Source: a virus. Taken from it: 62,838 bases of DNA. How positions within the stretch are numbered: position 1 is the first letter of the stretch; each line of letters starts with the position of its first letter. Of this stretch, positions 37,334 to 45,601 are shown piece after piece. The position numbers and the translations under genes were made by a program. The notes beneath the pieces are model-generated. The model was not told where the DNA came from, did no database searches, and saw only the letters and a list, made by a program, of their open reading frames with translations. The stretch covers positions 1-62,838 of IMG/VR virus record IMGVR_UViG_3300042444_000200. One strand, written 5' to 3'.

Positions 37334-38326
37334 TCACTCCTCGTCGCCGTAAACGTGCGGCGGCATGTACAGTTCGGTGATCGCTCCGTACGAAGACGGC
37401 ACCCACGAATCGAGTGCCATGCGGTCTTCGTATTCCTCGATGAGCCGGTCGAGTTTCCGCTGGCCCATCAGCACGAAGCGGCGGGGCAGCGTCACGCAAT
37501 GCACCTCGCACTCGCCCACCGTGCTGGCGACAACGAAGGTCATGGGCTCGTCGGAGAAGCCAGCGAGAGAAGCACCCTCGCGGTAAACGGCGGCTTGCAA
37601 TCCGTAGCCGTACTCACGGCACGAATGCCACCACTGCTTCAGCGGGAACTGGTCGCGGGTGGTCTTGAAGTCGATGAGCCTGCCGTCTTCGAGGACGGCG
37701 TCGGGGCGGCAGCGAAGGCCGGTGCCGGTGCCACGCTTCCAGATGATCGAGATTTCCTTCTCGGCCACCTGCTCCCACAACTCGACGAAGGCACGGTTCG
37801 CCATCGCCTGCTTGTGCTGGGCACGGAGTGTCTCTTCGTCGGACGGGGTGACGAGGATCGCGTCAGGCCCCTGCTCCTTGACCCAATCTTGGGCATCCTG
37901 CTTTGTGGAAAGCCCGCCGGAGCCAGTGCAGAACTTGGCAGGAACCCGCTTGGCTACGTCCCAGAAAACGGACGGCCCGATCTCCCAGAAGGAGTGGAAC
38001 TTTGTTCCGTATTGAGTCGCCTCTGTCCCGGCGTGAGACTTGTGGCGAAGGACATGGTGCCGGTGGAACTGGGCAGGGCTCTTGCCCAATACCCGCAGGC
38101 TCGATGTCGAGAGTTCTGGTCGGGCGTGGTAGGCGGCGTTCGCCTCACCTCGCACGACTGCCACGAGAGTCGCGGCAGGGCATCCCTCAAAAGTCGGGGC
38201 GATCGGATTCGAACCGACGACCTCTACGTCCCGAACGTAGTCGTCGATGCCCTGCGTGAGTGGATCTGTCGTGGCGAGGAGGTTCTTCGTCATGTCAGTC
38301 TCAGTGCTTGCGTCTTCTGCTGTCAT
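37334..38326 (-). CDS. PD-(D/E)XK exonuclease, Cas4/RecB-like
   Basis: 330 residues if read from the ATG. Core: YHARPELSTSSLRVLGKSPAQFH (typical N-terminus of RecB/exonuclease VIII-like nucleases), YGTKFHSFWE, GLRCRPDAVLEDGRLIDFKTTRD (D...D-F-K-T) and WWHSCREYGYGLQAAVYREG. It makes 3' single strands for the ERF protein next to it. The first 50 residues are coded by the tRNA-Pro-like attachment site (VEVVGSNPIAPTF), so a GTG near VVRGEANAAYH may be the true start. Confidence 0.82.
   Translation of the reverse strand: MTAEDASTETDMTKNLLATTDPLTQGIDDYVRDVEVVGSNPIAPTFEGCPAATLVAVVRGEANAAYHARPELSTSSLRVLGKSPAQFHRHHVLRHKSHAGTEATQYGTKFHSFWEIGPSVFWDVAKRVPAKFCTGSGGLSTKQDAQDWVKEQGPDAILVTPSDEETLRAQHKQAMANRAFVELWEQVAEKEISIIWKRGTGTGLRCRPDAVLEDGRLIDFKTTRDQFPLKQWWHSCREYGYGLQAAVYREGASLAGFSDEPMTFVVASTVGECEVHCVTLPRRFVLMGQRKLDRLIEEYEDRMALDSWVPSSYGAITELYMPPHVYGDEE
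38193..38240 (-). other. Probable attP: 3' half of tRNA-Pro(CGG)
   Basis: On the minus strand: anticodon arm CTACG-TTCGGGA-CGTAG (anticodon CGG), variable AGGTC, T-arm GTCGG-TTCGAAT-CCGAT, acceptor 3' CGCCCCG and discriminator A. No 5' half (CGGGGCG) precedes it, so it is not a gene. Phages that integrate in tRNA genes carry just such a 3' half, which restores the tRNA on integration. The tyrosine integrase starts about 145 bases away. Confidence 0.85.
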
Positions 38327-38384
38327 CGGTATCTTTGCTGAACCCGGTACGGGGGTAGTGTACAGCGGTTCAGTAGGGTCGTCA

Positions 38385-39218
38385 ATGATAGGGTTAGCGG
38401 AAAGGTATTTGATGGGGAGGGATGTCTCGCGTGGTCACGCGGGCAACATCAGGCGAGCGGCTGCTCGGATGTACGCGGCAGGCATCACGCCTGACAACAT
38501 CGACGGGCAACTGGTCACCACTTGGCTCTCCTCCTTGAGGGCTACGCTGTCGGCAAGAAGCGTTTCGAGTGAACGCAACCTTGCACTCACATTGTGGAAG
38601 TATGGCTACGACGAAGACCTTGTCAAGAATCCGGTTCGCGGAGTTCAGAAGATCAAGGTGCCTCGCCGTGTCACTCGTGCCTTCACACGCCATCAGTGTA
38701 CGGATGCTGTCAAGCAGATTTCTTCTTCGGACTTTGGGAAGTTCAGGAAGAGTGGATGCCCGAAGTCTCTATGGCTAGAGGCTTGGTATCGGACTGCATA
38801 TGAGACCGGCATCAGATTCACCGACCTCTATATGCTGCGGCACGATTCTTTAGTGGACGGCGGCATCGCCATCGTCGCCAGCAAGACCAACGGCATCGTC
38901 ATCAAGCGGATCACCGCCGAGACGCAGGGCCTGCTCGACCGTCTTATAGAGATGTCACCGGACGGCACCGTCTTCAGTTGGGCTGTCTCTAGGCGTTGGG
39001 CCTTTGCCAACATCAAGGCAGCGTTCAAGGCAATCGGTCTGGATACTGGGCGTACCCAGTGGCTTCGTAGGTCTGGCGCTACGCACGCAGAAATGGCACA
39101 GCCCGGAAGTGCGGCACGTTATCTTTGCCACGCGACGCCGGGACTGGCCGAGCGCCACTATTTGGATCACACGCAACTTTTGGGACAGGCACCCGCTCCC
39201 CCTCCGCTCGATCAGTAG
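38385..39218 (+). CDS. int: Tyrosine integrase
   Basis: About 277 residues from MIGLAERYLMGRDVS; earlier in-frame ATGs at 38247 and 38292 overlap the nuclease gene. It has an N-terminal SAM-like domain (SRGHAGNIRRAAARMYAAGI, then LSARSVSSERNLALTLW). Catalytic parts: TAYETGIRFTDLYMLRHD (Arg I), SKTNG (Lys), LRRSGATHAEMA (Arg II, His replaced by Gln in the first position), LCHATPGLAERHYLD (His and nucleophile Tyr). It recombines attP with host tRNA-Pro. Confidence 0.88.
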   Translation: MIGLAERYLMGRDVSRGHAGNIRRAAARMYAAGITPDNIDGQLVTTWLSSLRATLSARSVSSERNLALTLWKYGYDEDLVKNPVRGVQKIKVPRRVTRAFTRHQCTDAVKQISSSDFGKFRKSGCPKSLWLEAWYRTAYETGIRFTDLYMLRHDSLVDGGIAIVASKTNGIVIKRITAETQGLLDRLIEMSPDGTVFSWAVSRRWAFANIKAAFKAIGLDTGRTQWLRRSGATHAEMAQPGSAARYLCHATPGLAERHYLDHTQLLGQAPAPPPLDQ

Positions 39219-39655
39219 AAGAAAGTCGCTGGCCTGAAAGTGGGAGTGGGCGTAGATTCAGTTCTGTGCCGATACGACTGAAGGGTCGGCATGAGAGCGG
39301 AGTCTCCTTCAGCGGAGCCCGTCCCGATCAAAAGGGGCGGGAGTGGTGGTGGTGCCACAAACGACTCCAACGCTAGCCCGCAGACCAATGGCGTAAGTGG
39401 CAGGGGGTGCGAGCCCCGAAAGAAGTGGTCAGCCTCCTGCCCCGTCACGCAGGAGGTCGCACTAAAACCGACCCGGCTCCAACGATTCAGAGCAAGGCGG
39501 CGTGCGTAGAGGGGTCGGCGTCGGATCGCCCATCTATGGGAACCGACGGTGGCTCTTTCCCTGCGCACGTCTCCCAACCACTCACCGTACGATTCAGTTG
39601 CGTCAGTTTGAGTTTGAGTACAGAAAGAAGCGCACGCTTTATAGAGGGGCATGTC
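39219..39655. other. Intergenic region with hairpins, no clear gene
   Basis: Holds CCCGTCCC/GGGGCGGG (39318-39341) and CCTCCTGC/GCAGGAGG (39433-39456). TTGAGT ... TTATAG (19-base spacing) lies before the next gene. A minus-strand open frame of 146 codons is Pro/Ser-rich and lacks a ribosome-binding site. Could give a structured RNA or terminate the integrase transcript. Confidence 0.45.
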
Positions 39656-39901
39656 ATGGATTCTTCTGACCAGTCCGAAGCAAGGTTCGTCTACCGGCCG
39701 TCAAGCAGGGTTGCCCATGTGTGGGTGGGCGAAGACACGGCCTGCCGGATGTGGTCAACGGGCGGGCTACGCCAGCACAAGTTCGTGTTCGCCGAAGACG
39801 CTGGCGGCAGGGAGACCTGCAACAACTGCAAGAACTGCGCATGTGAATCGGACGAGTCGGAGAGGATGTCTCACCTCCGCTCGATACTCACCTGCCCATG
39901 A
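39656..39901 (+). CDS. Unknown small Cys-rich protein (81 aa)
   Basis: MDSSDQSEARFVYRPSSRVAHVWVGEDTACRMW; the second of two nearby ATGs, preceded by GAGGGGC. A CNNCKNCACE cluster suggests metal binding. Alone and convergent with the 1124-residue gene (14-base overlap). Next to int, so it may be expressed from the prophage. Function unknown. Confidence 0.6.
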   Translation: MDSSDQSEARFVYRPSSRVAHVWVGEDTACRMWSTGGLRQHKFVFAEDAGGRETCNNCKNCACESDESERMSHLRSILTCP

Positions 39902-42900
39902 GCCCTAGTTGCTCACGCCGCTTCTTCGCCTCGCGGCTGTCCTTCCCGAGCCGCCGGTTGAGTTCGTACACCTGACGCAACTCTGGCGAGAGCGTGAGGA
40001 GTTCGTCCTCCGCGATGCTGACCGAGTCGTACGATCTGGTGTGGCCCTTCAGCAGTTCCCTAGCCTGACGCTGGGCATCTCTCGCTGCGTCCTCTGGCGT
40101 GGCCGTCTTGACTTGCAGGCCGGTGGTCGCACTGAGGAAAGCCCTAGCAGCCCTCTCTTCGGGCGAGGCACCGCTTCGCGTGTCGGTCATTTGCGTGACG
40201 ATCTTGCCCAGACCAAGCGGCAGGGCAGGTGCCACGAAGCGGCTCGCCATGTTGATCGCGTCTGGGGCCTGCGCTTCATCGTCTCCGGTTGCAGACTGGA
40301 TGAGTCGGTCGAGGGTAGTCGGCACCTCGTTGATTCTCTTCCCGGAGAACAGGTCGTTGCCGGAGAGCAACTCGATAGACGCCTTCGGGATCGGGGCGAG
40401 TTTCGACCCGTAGCCCTGAAGCGTGGCAATGAGGCTCTCGTACGGATCGACCCAGCCGTTCGCATCCTTCTTGATCTTGCCCGCGTTGATCGCGTTGATG
40501 CCGGGAAACTCGATGTTGGTGAGGAAGTTGTTGTCGCCAAGCGGGATGTACGGCGGGAGCCTGCGGATGTGCTCCGGCAGGTACGGATCGCCCTGCTCTG
40601 ACGGGTCGCTGGATCGAGCCAGCATCCGAATCATCTGACCTGTCCGGCCGCCCGGCCTGCGAACGAGGTCATCTACCGTGCGACCAATGCTGCGGCTCTC
40701 GTAGGTGTAGAAGGGCACGAGGTAGTCGCGTAGAGACTTCTCCACTGTGGTCAGTTGGGAGTAGTCAACGTGCTGCCGCTTCACAAGACGAGCCGCTTCG
40801 AGCGGGTCGATGTTCTGGCGAAGAAGCCCCATGTACCCGGTGAGTCGGGTGAAGGTGTCGGACTTGTCGCCAGCGACCTCCGCCGCACGATAGAGCGGGT
40901 TGCGCGTCTTCAGTGCGTCCTGTCCCCACGCTTTGGTGGCTGGGTCATACACGCCACGAATGGAGAGCAGGTCGCTCCACTGCGATGCAGGGTTGTAGAT
41001 GTTCTCCTGCACGCTTCCCGGCATGAGGGTCTTCACAGCCTCGCCGGTGCGGTCTCCGATTTCCGTGCCAAGCGTGCCCATCCCCTGAAGGACACGGGAC
41101 TCGCCGATGTCCAGCATGAACGCCTTCAGGCGGTCTGCCTCTGGCAGTTTCTTGTAGCGGGGAATGTCGGCCAGTCGGCTCGCAAACGCACGGTAGTTGT
41201 CCTTCACGCCGTGCATCAGCGTGGATGCGTCTGCCATTCCCGGAAGGGTGGAGTTGCCAGCGAGGATGAAGTTGCCGATTGCGCTGGAGTACAAGTCGCG
41301 GGTCAGTCGAGAACCAGAGAGTAAGGCGTTCGCCTTGAACAAGTTGTTGTACGACTTGATGTACTTGGCAATCGTGCTCTGCGCCTGCGGGCTCTTGTAG
41401 GCGTCGGCCATCCGGCTGATGTTGTCGATCACATCGCGTGACACGGACTGGTTTGCCAGTTCGTCTGTCGTCACGCCCATCCGCTTCGCCAACTCGTCCA
41501 TCGCTCCCGGCTCAAGGCCGAGCCGAGTGGTCAGTGCTTCGCCGACAGAGATGTGACCGCCACCCGGAACGTGGGTGTACGGCATGTCCCGCACCTGCCC
41601 CTGTACGGAGTCGAGCAGTGCGTCCACCATGCCGTGCTTGCGTCCGCGACCCTGCATGTACTGGGCCACGCTCTCAAGCGGGTGCGTTCCGAAGATGGCC
41701 TTCGGCCCATCGAGCCGGTTGAGCATGCGCGTCAGGCCGAGCGCATTGTCCATGCTGTACTCAGGGGCACCGGCAGGCACCGCACCATTGACGATGCCGT
41801 AGATTTGCTGCGCCACCTCGTCGTCGGTCGCCAGTCCTACGCCGTCCGCCCCAACGCCACTAAGCGTACGCCCCTTGCCAGCGAAGCGTGCGTCGGCAGA
41901 CAGTTCCTGAAGTTGGGCAAGGCCACCGGGCAACTTGTTGTAGTCGGCCCGGTGAAGCATGTCGCCCGTCTCTGGGTCGAACACGCGACGAGAGCCGCCC
42001 TCGTTGTAGCCGGGAATGTTCTCCTTGTAGGGCAGGTAGCCGACACCGTACGGGTGTTCGAGTTCAGCAGACGGTACGCCGAGCCGCTTGCCATCGGCAA
42101 GAATCTCCTGCCGGATGTTGCCCCACTCATCGACCGCCTTCTTCACGGCAGGGGCGTTGCCCATCAGGGTGCGATCTGCACTGGTGGCAATGCGTGCGGC
42201 GGGCGTGTCCTCCATCAACCGCCCCATCGCCTCGCCGATCTCTGTGGTGTGCAGGTTGGTCGGCGACATGGTGGCGTCGAAGCCAATGCGGTCTACGAAC
42301 TCACGCCCTGCCTTTGCCTCGCCGATGTCGCCGTATGCGTTCGCCTTCTTGGCAATGGCCTGACTCAGGGCGTCTGTCTGACCGCTCACCGACTTGTCTG
42401 TCAGTGCTGCGTAGCCCCTTCCGACAGGGTTCCAGCGGAGGTATGAGCCAGCCCTGTCCATTGCGTCGCCAAGAGCGGCCCCACCCGGAACGTCGAAGGC
42501 CCCGAAGTTCGTGGACGAGAGGGGCATGGCAAGGCCGAAGTTCCGGCCCAGCGTGTCGTCGAGCAGGTCGTTCGGGATCGCAGCACCACGCGGCAGGTCG
42601 AGCGCACCTCGAACCTTTTCCAGCATGGCGGGATCGCTGCCGATCACATCGCCTAGCCGCGAGTTCCGTAGCGAATCTCGTGCCCCGACAAGCGGCCTGC
42701 CGTAATGCTCCGCGTATTTCGCTGCCGCCTCAAGTGCGGCTTGATCGGTTGAGACATCGGCCCCCATGTCCGAGAGCGTTCGTTTTGCATACGACGGCAG
42801 GTCGAGCGGCGCGCCGGAGGCCAGCGCCCGAGAGGCGTCGTCGGATAGCGAGCGGCTTGCGTAACGTGCCGCATCGTCCAGTAGGCCAGCAGACTTGAGG

Positions 42901-43259
42901 GCACGGCCGGATTTGGTCAGGGCACTCATCGGCCCCGTAAGCAGGGACAACGGGTCGGTCGCAACCTCTGTCGCCAGCCCGCCCCAGAAGTCAACGTATC
43001 CGTTGCCGGTTGAGAGCCCGGCGTTCGTCAGGAGGTCTCGCCCCGACACGCGGTCGTCGGTCAGCGGGTCGTTCCACTGGCCGTCCTGTGCGTAGTCGAT
43101 GCCCGACCTGACGTACGCGGCGGGGGTGTCGAGTGCCCACCCCAAGTCCGATACGAAGTTCAGGCCACGCTTAGAAAGCGACCACAGAAGCGAGTCGCGA
43201 TCCTGATCGCTGATGTAGGTGGCTTCCTGACCGCCGCCTGTGGGGCCGCTGCGAAACAT
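39888..43259 (-). CDS. Giant internal virion/ejection-type protein (1123 aa)
   Basis: Begins MFRSGPTGGGQEATYISDQDRDSLL; a TTG one codon earlier is less likely. Long helical stretches with scattered small hydrophobic parts (LATEVATDPLSLLTGPMSALTKSG), KRVNEVPTTLDRLIQ-type linkers, and a C-terminus rich in Arg/Lys/Leu (ELNRRLGKDSREAKKRREQLGL). No enzymatic motif is evident. In podoviruses such proteins lie inside the capsid and are ejected with DNA. It is the last gene of the late block. Confidence 0.72.
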   Translation of the reverse strand: MFRSGPTGGGQEATYISDQDRDSLLWSLSKRGLNFVSDLGWALDTPAAYVRSGIDYAQDGQWNDPLTDDRVSGRDLLTNAGLSTGNGYVDFWGGLATEVATDPLSLLTGPMSALTKSGRALKSAGLLDDAARYASRSLSDDASRALASGAPLDLPSYAKRTLSDMGADVSTDQAALEAAAKYAEHYGRPLVGARDSLRNSRLGDVIGSDPAMLEKVRGALDLPRGAAIPNDLLDDTLGRNFGLAMPLSSTNFGAFDVPGGAALGDAMDRAGSYLRWNPVGRGYAALTDKSVSGQTDALSQAIAKKANAYGDIGEAKAGREFVDRIGFDATMSPTNLHTTEIGEAMGRLMEDTPAARIATSADRTLMGNAPAVKKAVDEWGNIRQEILADGKRLGVPSAELEHPYGVGYLPYKENIPGYNEGGSRRVFDPETGDMLHRADYNKLPGGLAQLQELSADARFAGKGRTLSGVGADGVGLATDDEVAQQIYGIVNGAVPAGAPEYSMDNALGLTRMLNRLDGPKAIFGTHPLESVAQYMQGRGRKHGMVDALLDSVQGQVRDMPYTHVPGGGHISVGEALTTRLGLEPGAMDELAKRMGVTTDELANQSVSRDVIDNISRMADAYKSPQAQSTIAKYIKSYNNLFKANALLSGSRLTRDLYSSAIGNFILAGNSTLPGMADASTLMHGVKDNYRAFASRLADIPRYKKLPEADRLKAFMLDIGESRVLQGMGTLGTEIGDRTGEAVKTLMPGSVQENIYNPASQWSDLLSIRGVYDPATKAWGQDALKTRNPLYRAAEVAGDKSDTFTRLTGYMGLLRQNIDPLEAARLVKRQHVDYSQLTTVEKSLRDYLVPFYTYESRSIGRTVDDLVRRPGGRTGQMIRMLARSSDPSEQGDPYLPEHIRRLPPYIPLGDNNFLTNIEFPGINAINAGKIKKDANGWVDPYESLIATLQGYGSKLAPIPKASIELLSGNDLFSGKRINEVPTTLDRLIQSATGDDEAQAPDAINMASRFVAPALPLGLGKIVTQMTDTRSGASPEERAARAFLSATTGLQVKTATPEDAARDAQRQARELLKGHTRSYDSVSIAEDELLTLSPELRQVYELNRRLGKDSREAKKRREQLGLMGR

Positions 43260-43267
43260 CAAGCCCC

Positions 43268-45592
43268 CTATGCCGTGAAGGCGTGCGCTTCGTTTACGCC
43301 AAGACTCGCACTTGGGTTCTTGCCGTTAGGATCGCCGACCAGCGTGGCCCGGCGTGCCTTGTAGACGTCGTAGAACTTGGACAGTTTTTCCTGTAGCCCC
43401 TGCGGGTTGTCGCCGTCGTAGTGCTGCAAGATGCCTTCGATGAAACTGGCCTTGTCCATCATCGCGTACGACTGATCCTTGAGTTGGGTCAGCGCAGCCT
43501 GCTCAAGGTACCGCCAGTCACCCTGACGCATGTACGCCGGGCCAGCCGAAAGCCGCTGGGCAACGTGCGTTCGGGCAAATCGGTTGAACGCCGACTTCTT
43601 TTCTTCTCGCTGGGCGTTGTCGAGGTGGCCCATGCCACTGAGTTTGGCCTCGAAGTCCCGCTCCATGTCCTGAAGTGTCGGGCCTTCCTTTGCCAGCGGC
43701 GCGTTCATGATGGGGGTCATCAAGTCCGCCTCTTGCTGTGCTGGCAGGGCCCCCTTTGCTGCGTCCCTCGCTGCGCCTTCCTCTTGCAGAACAAGCCTTC
43801 GATTGTCGTTGAGAAGTGTTGCCCGCTTGAACTCAAGGTCTTGCTTGCGTTCTTCGGCGGCGATCTTCTCCTTTAGGTTTCCGGCCCTCTCGTGAGCAGC
43901 GATTTCCTTGTCAACGATTGTCATCTTGGCGTCGATTTCAGCGAGGGCGATTTCTCGCTGCTTGTCAGCAAGTTCTCCTCGCTGCGCTCTGTCCGCTGCG
44001 GCGTTGTTTGCGTCTGCGTCGTTGCGCTCCCGAGCAACCTGCCGGTCGGCCTCTCTCTGGACTCCCATCGCCTGCTGCTCTAGAACGCCACCTGCCGCAT
44101 TGACCACGTTCGCGCCCAGCGCCGGGTTACGGTGGTTGGCACCGCCCATCATCATGTTCTTGAAGAAGGCGTCGTTCTGGGCGGAAGCGTTCTGGGCAAC
44201 GAGGCCCTCGTGCATCTTGATGGCGGAGTCAGCGTGCTCCTTCATGGCCTCGCCCTGTGCGATCAATGCCCTGCCACGCATCCGATCTTCAGCCTGCGGG
44301 GAGGACATGAGAGCGTTGCCCTGACCGATCATCTCCGCAGCCCGGCCGCTCTGTAGTCGAGCCCGTGCGTGCCCGTACGACAGGCCCTCGTTACGGGCCA
44401 TGTTCTGCGTGCCGACATGGTCGCGGTAGTTGGCCTGCGTGTGAACACGCTGCTGGTCGTGGGCCTCGCGTCGCATTCGTCCGCGCTCAAGCGCAGGCAT
44501 GTCAGCCCACTCGTCAGGCGAGAGGCGACCGTCGCCGTTCTTGTCGTGCTCAGTACCGGCAACTGCCTTGTCGAAGAAGACTCGCGTGTTCGGGTGGATG
44601 CCACGAAGGTCTGCCATTGAGCGACGGCGATCCATCTCGGCCTTCATTGCCTGCTTCTTTGGATCGACCTCTGGCTTTGGGGCGTCCGGCTCCATCTGTG
44701 CGGCTGCTGGCCGCACGGGCACGGGCGGCATCTCTGCGTTCGGCTTGGCTTCTGCTACTGCTGGAGGGGCGGGAAGTGCACCACGCTGCGGGGCTGGCTT
44801 TTCGTCCGCCTTCTTCGGCATCTCGCGTACAACGGCCGGGCGATTGTTTTGGCGGTCAAACTCCGCTTGATCTTCCACAGAAAGCGGGTGCGGCCCTGCT
44901 GCTCGGCGGTCAACTTCAGCCTGCTCGTCGGAAGACAGGCCGGTTTCCCTGCGACCCCAACTGTCTGTATCAAGCAGTCCGGGTGGCGATGCACCCCTTC
45001 CTGCGTTTGACGGGAGTGTGCCACCCTTGACAAATCTGTACGCCTGCGCCACCGACCCTTCGCCGTCTTCTTTTTCTTTCGACGAGTGGTCAGATACCCA
45101 CTGCTCGTTTAGTAGTCGCGGGACTGTTGGGAATGGATTGTCGCTGGCGTCTCTGGCAAGACCTTCTGCGTGGTGGTCGATGATGTCAGGGCGCACGCCA
45201 CCCGCATATGGTCGATCCGGGTAAGTGAGCGGCGCACGGTTGAGGTCAGACTGCGACGGCCTGTTGGCAAGCGATGGGAGTCCTGTGGCAGCACGATGCT
45301 CTCCAATGAGTTCTTGCATCTTGGGCGGCACAATGGTCGCGTACCGGCGATGCTCTGCGCCAATCTGGGCCGGAGGCGAGTCGCTGCGAGGGATCAGGGC
45401 ATCTGCAATCTGGTTCGCGGACGGAACCGCCACGCCGTTGCTGTCTACGGGCGGGCCCCACGAGACAACAGCCGGGCCTCCGGGAGGGGCAAACCCAACG
45501 CGGGCAATGCTGTCGCGCTCCCGCTGCTCGCGAGCCTCGCGAATCAAATCGTGCGACAAGCCGCCGGAGTATGCGGAAGAAGAAAGGGGCAT
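43268..45592 (-). CDS. Large coiled-coil internal virion protein (774 aa)
   Basis: MPLSSSAYSGGLSHDLIREAREQRERDS. First third is Pro-rich, followed by a long coiled coil (about 480-600, Ala/Glu/Lys/Arg) and a helical tail (FIEGILQHYDGDNPQGLQEKLSKFYDVY). A short EF-hand-like DKNGDGRLSPDEWADM near 365 suggests calcium binding. Probably a core or ejection protein with its two large neighbours. Confidence 0.72.
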   Translation of the reverse strand: MPLSSSAYSGGLSHDLIREAREQRERDSIARVGFAPPGGPAVVSWGPPVDSNGVAVPSANQIADALIPRSDSPPAQIGAEHRRYATIVPPKMQELIGEHRAATGLPSLANRPSQSDLNRAPLTYPDRPYAGGVRPDIIDHHAEGLARDASDNPFPTVPRLLNEQWVSDHSSKEKEDGEGSVAQAYRFVKGGTLPSNAGRGASPPGLLDTDSWGRRETGLSSDEQAEVDRRAAGPHPLSVEDQAEFDRQNNRPAVVREMPKKADEKPAPQRGALPAPPAVAEAKPNAEMPPVPVRPAAAQMEPDAPKPEVDPKKQAMKAEMDRRRSMADLRGIHPNTRVFFDKAVAGTEHDKNGDGRLSPDEWADMPALERGRMRREAHDQQRVHTQANYRDHVGTQNMARNEGLSYGHARARLQSGRAAEMIGQGNALMSSPQAEDRMRGRALIAQGEAMKEHADSAIKMHEGLVAQNASAQNDAFFKNMMMGGANHRNPALGANVVNAAGGVLEQQAMGVQREADRQVARERNDADANNAAADRAQRGELADKQREIALAEIDAKMTIVDKEIAAHERAGNLKEKIAAEERKQDLEFKRATLLNDNRRLVLQEEGAARDAAKGALPAQQEADLMTPIMNAPLAKEGPTLQDMERDFEAKLSGMGHLDNAQREEKKSAFNRFARTHVAQRLSAGPAYMRQGDWRYLEQAALTQLKDQSYAMMDKASFIEGILQHYDGDNPQGLQEKLSKFYDVYKARRATLVGDPNGKNPSASLGVNEAHAFTA

Positions 45593-45601
45593 CGTGTCCT
45601 C

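Noticed and set aside
36639-37511. Longer form of the ERF protein starting at 37511
   Set aside because: The added 61 residues are Arg/Pro-rich and lie within the nuclease coding sequence; the internal ATG fits the family start.
38193-38320. Complete tRNA-Pro gene
   Set aside because: Only the anticodon-to-3' half is present; no CGGGGCG 5' acceptor strand or D-arm lies upstream.
39212-39652. 146-codon minus-strand frame after the integrase
   Set aside because: Pro/Ser/Arg-rich without known motif or ribosome-binding site; treated as non-coding gap.
41888-42898. 336-codon plus-strand frame
   Set aside because: Arg/Ser/Pro-rich shadow of the 1123-residue virion gene.
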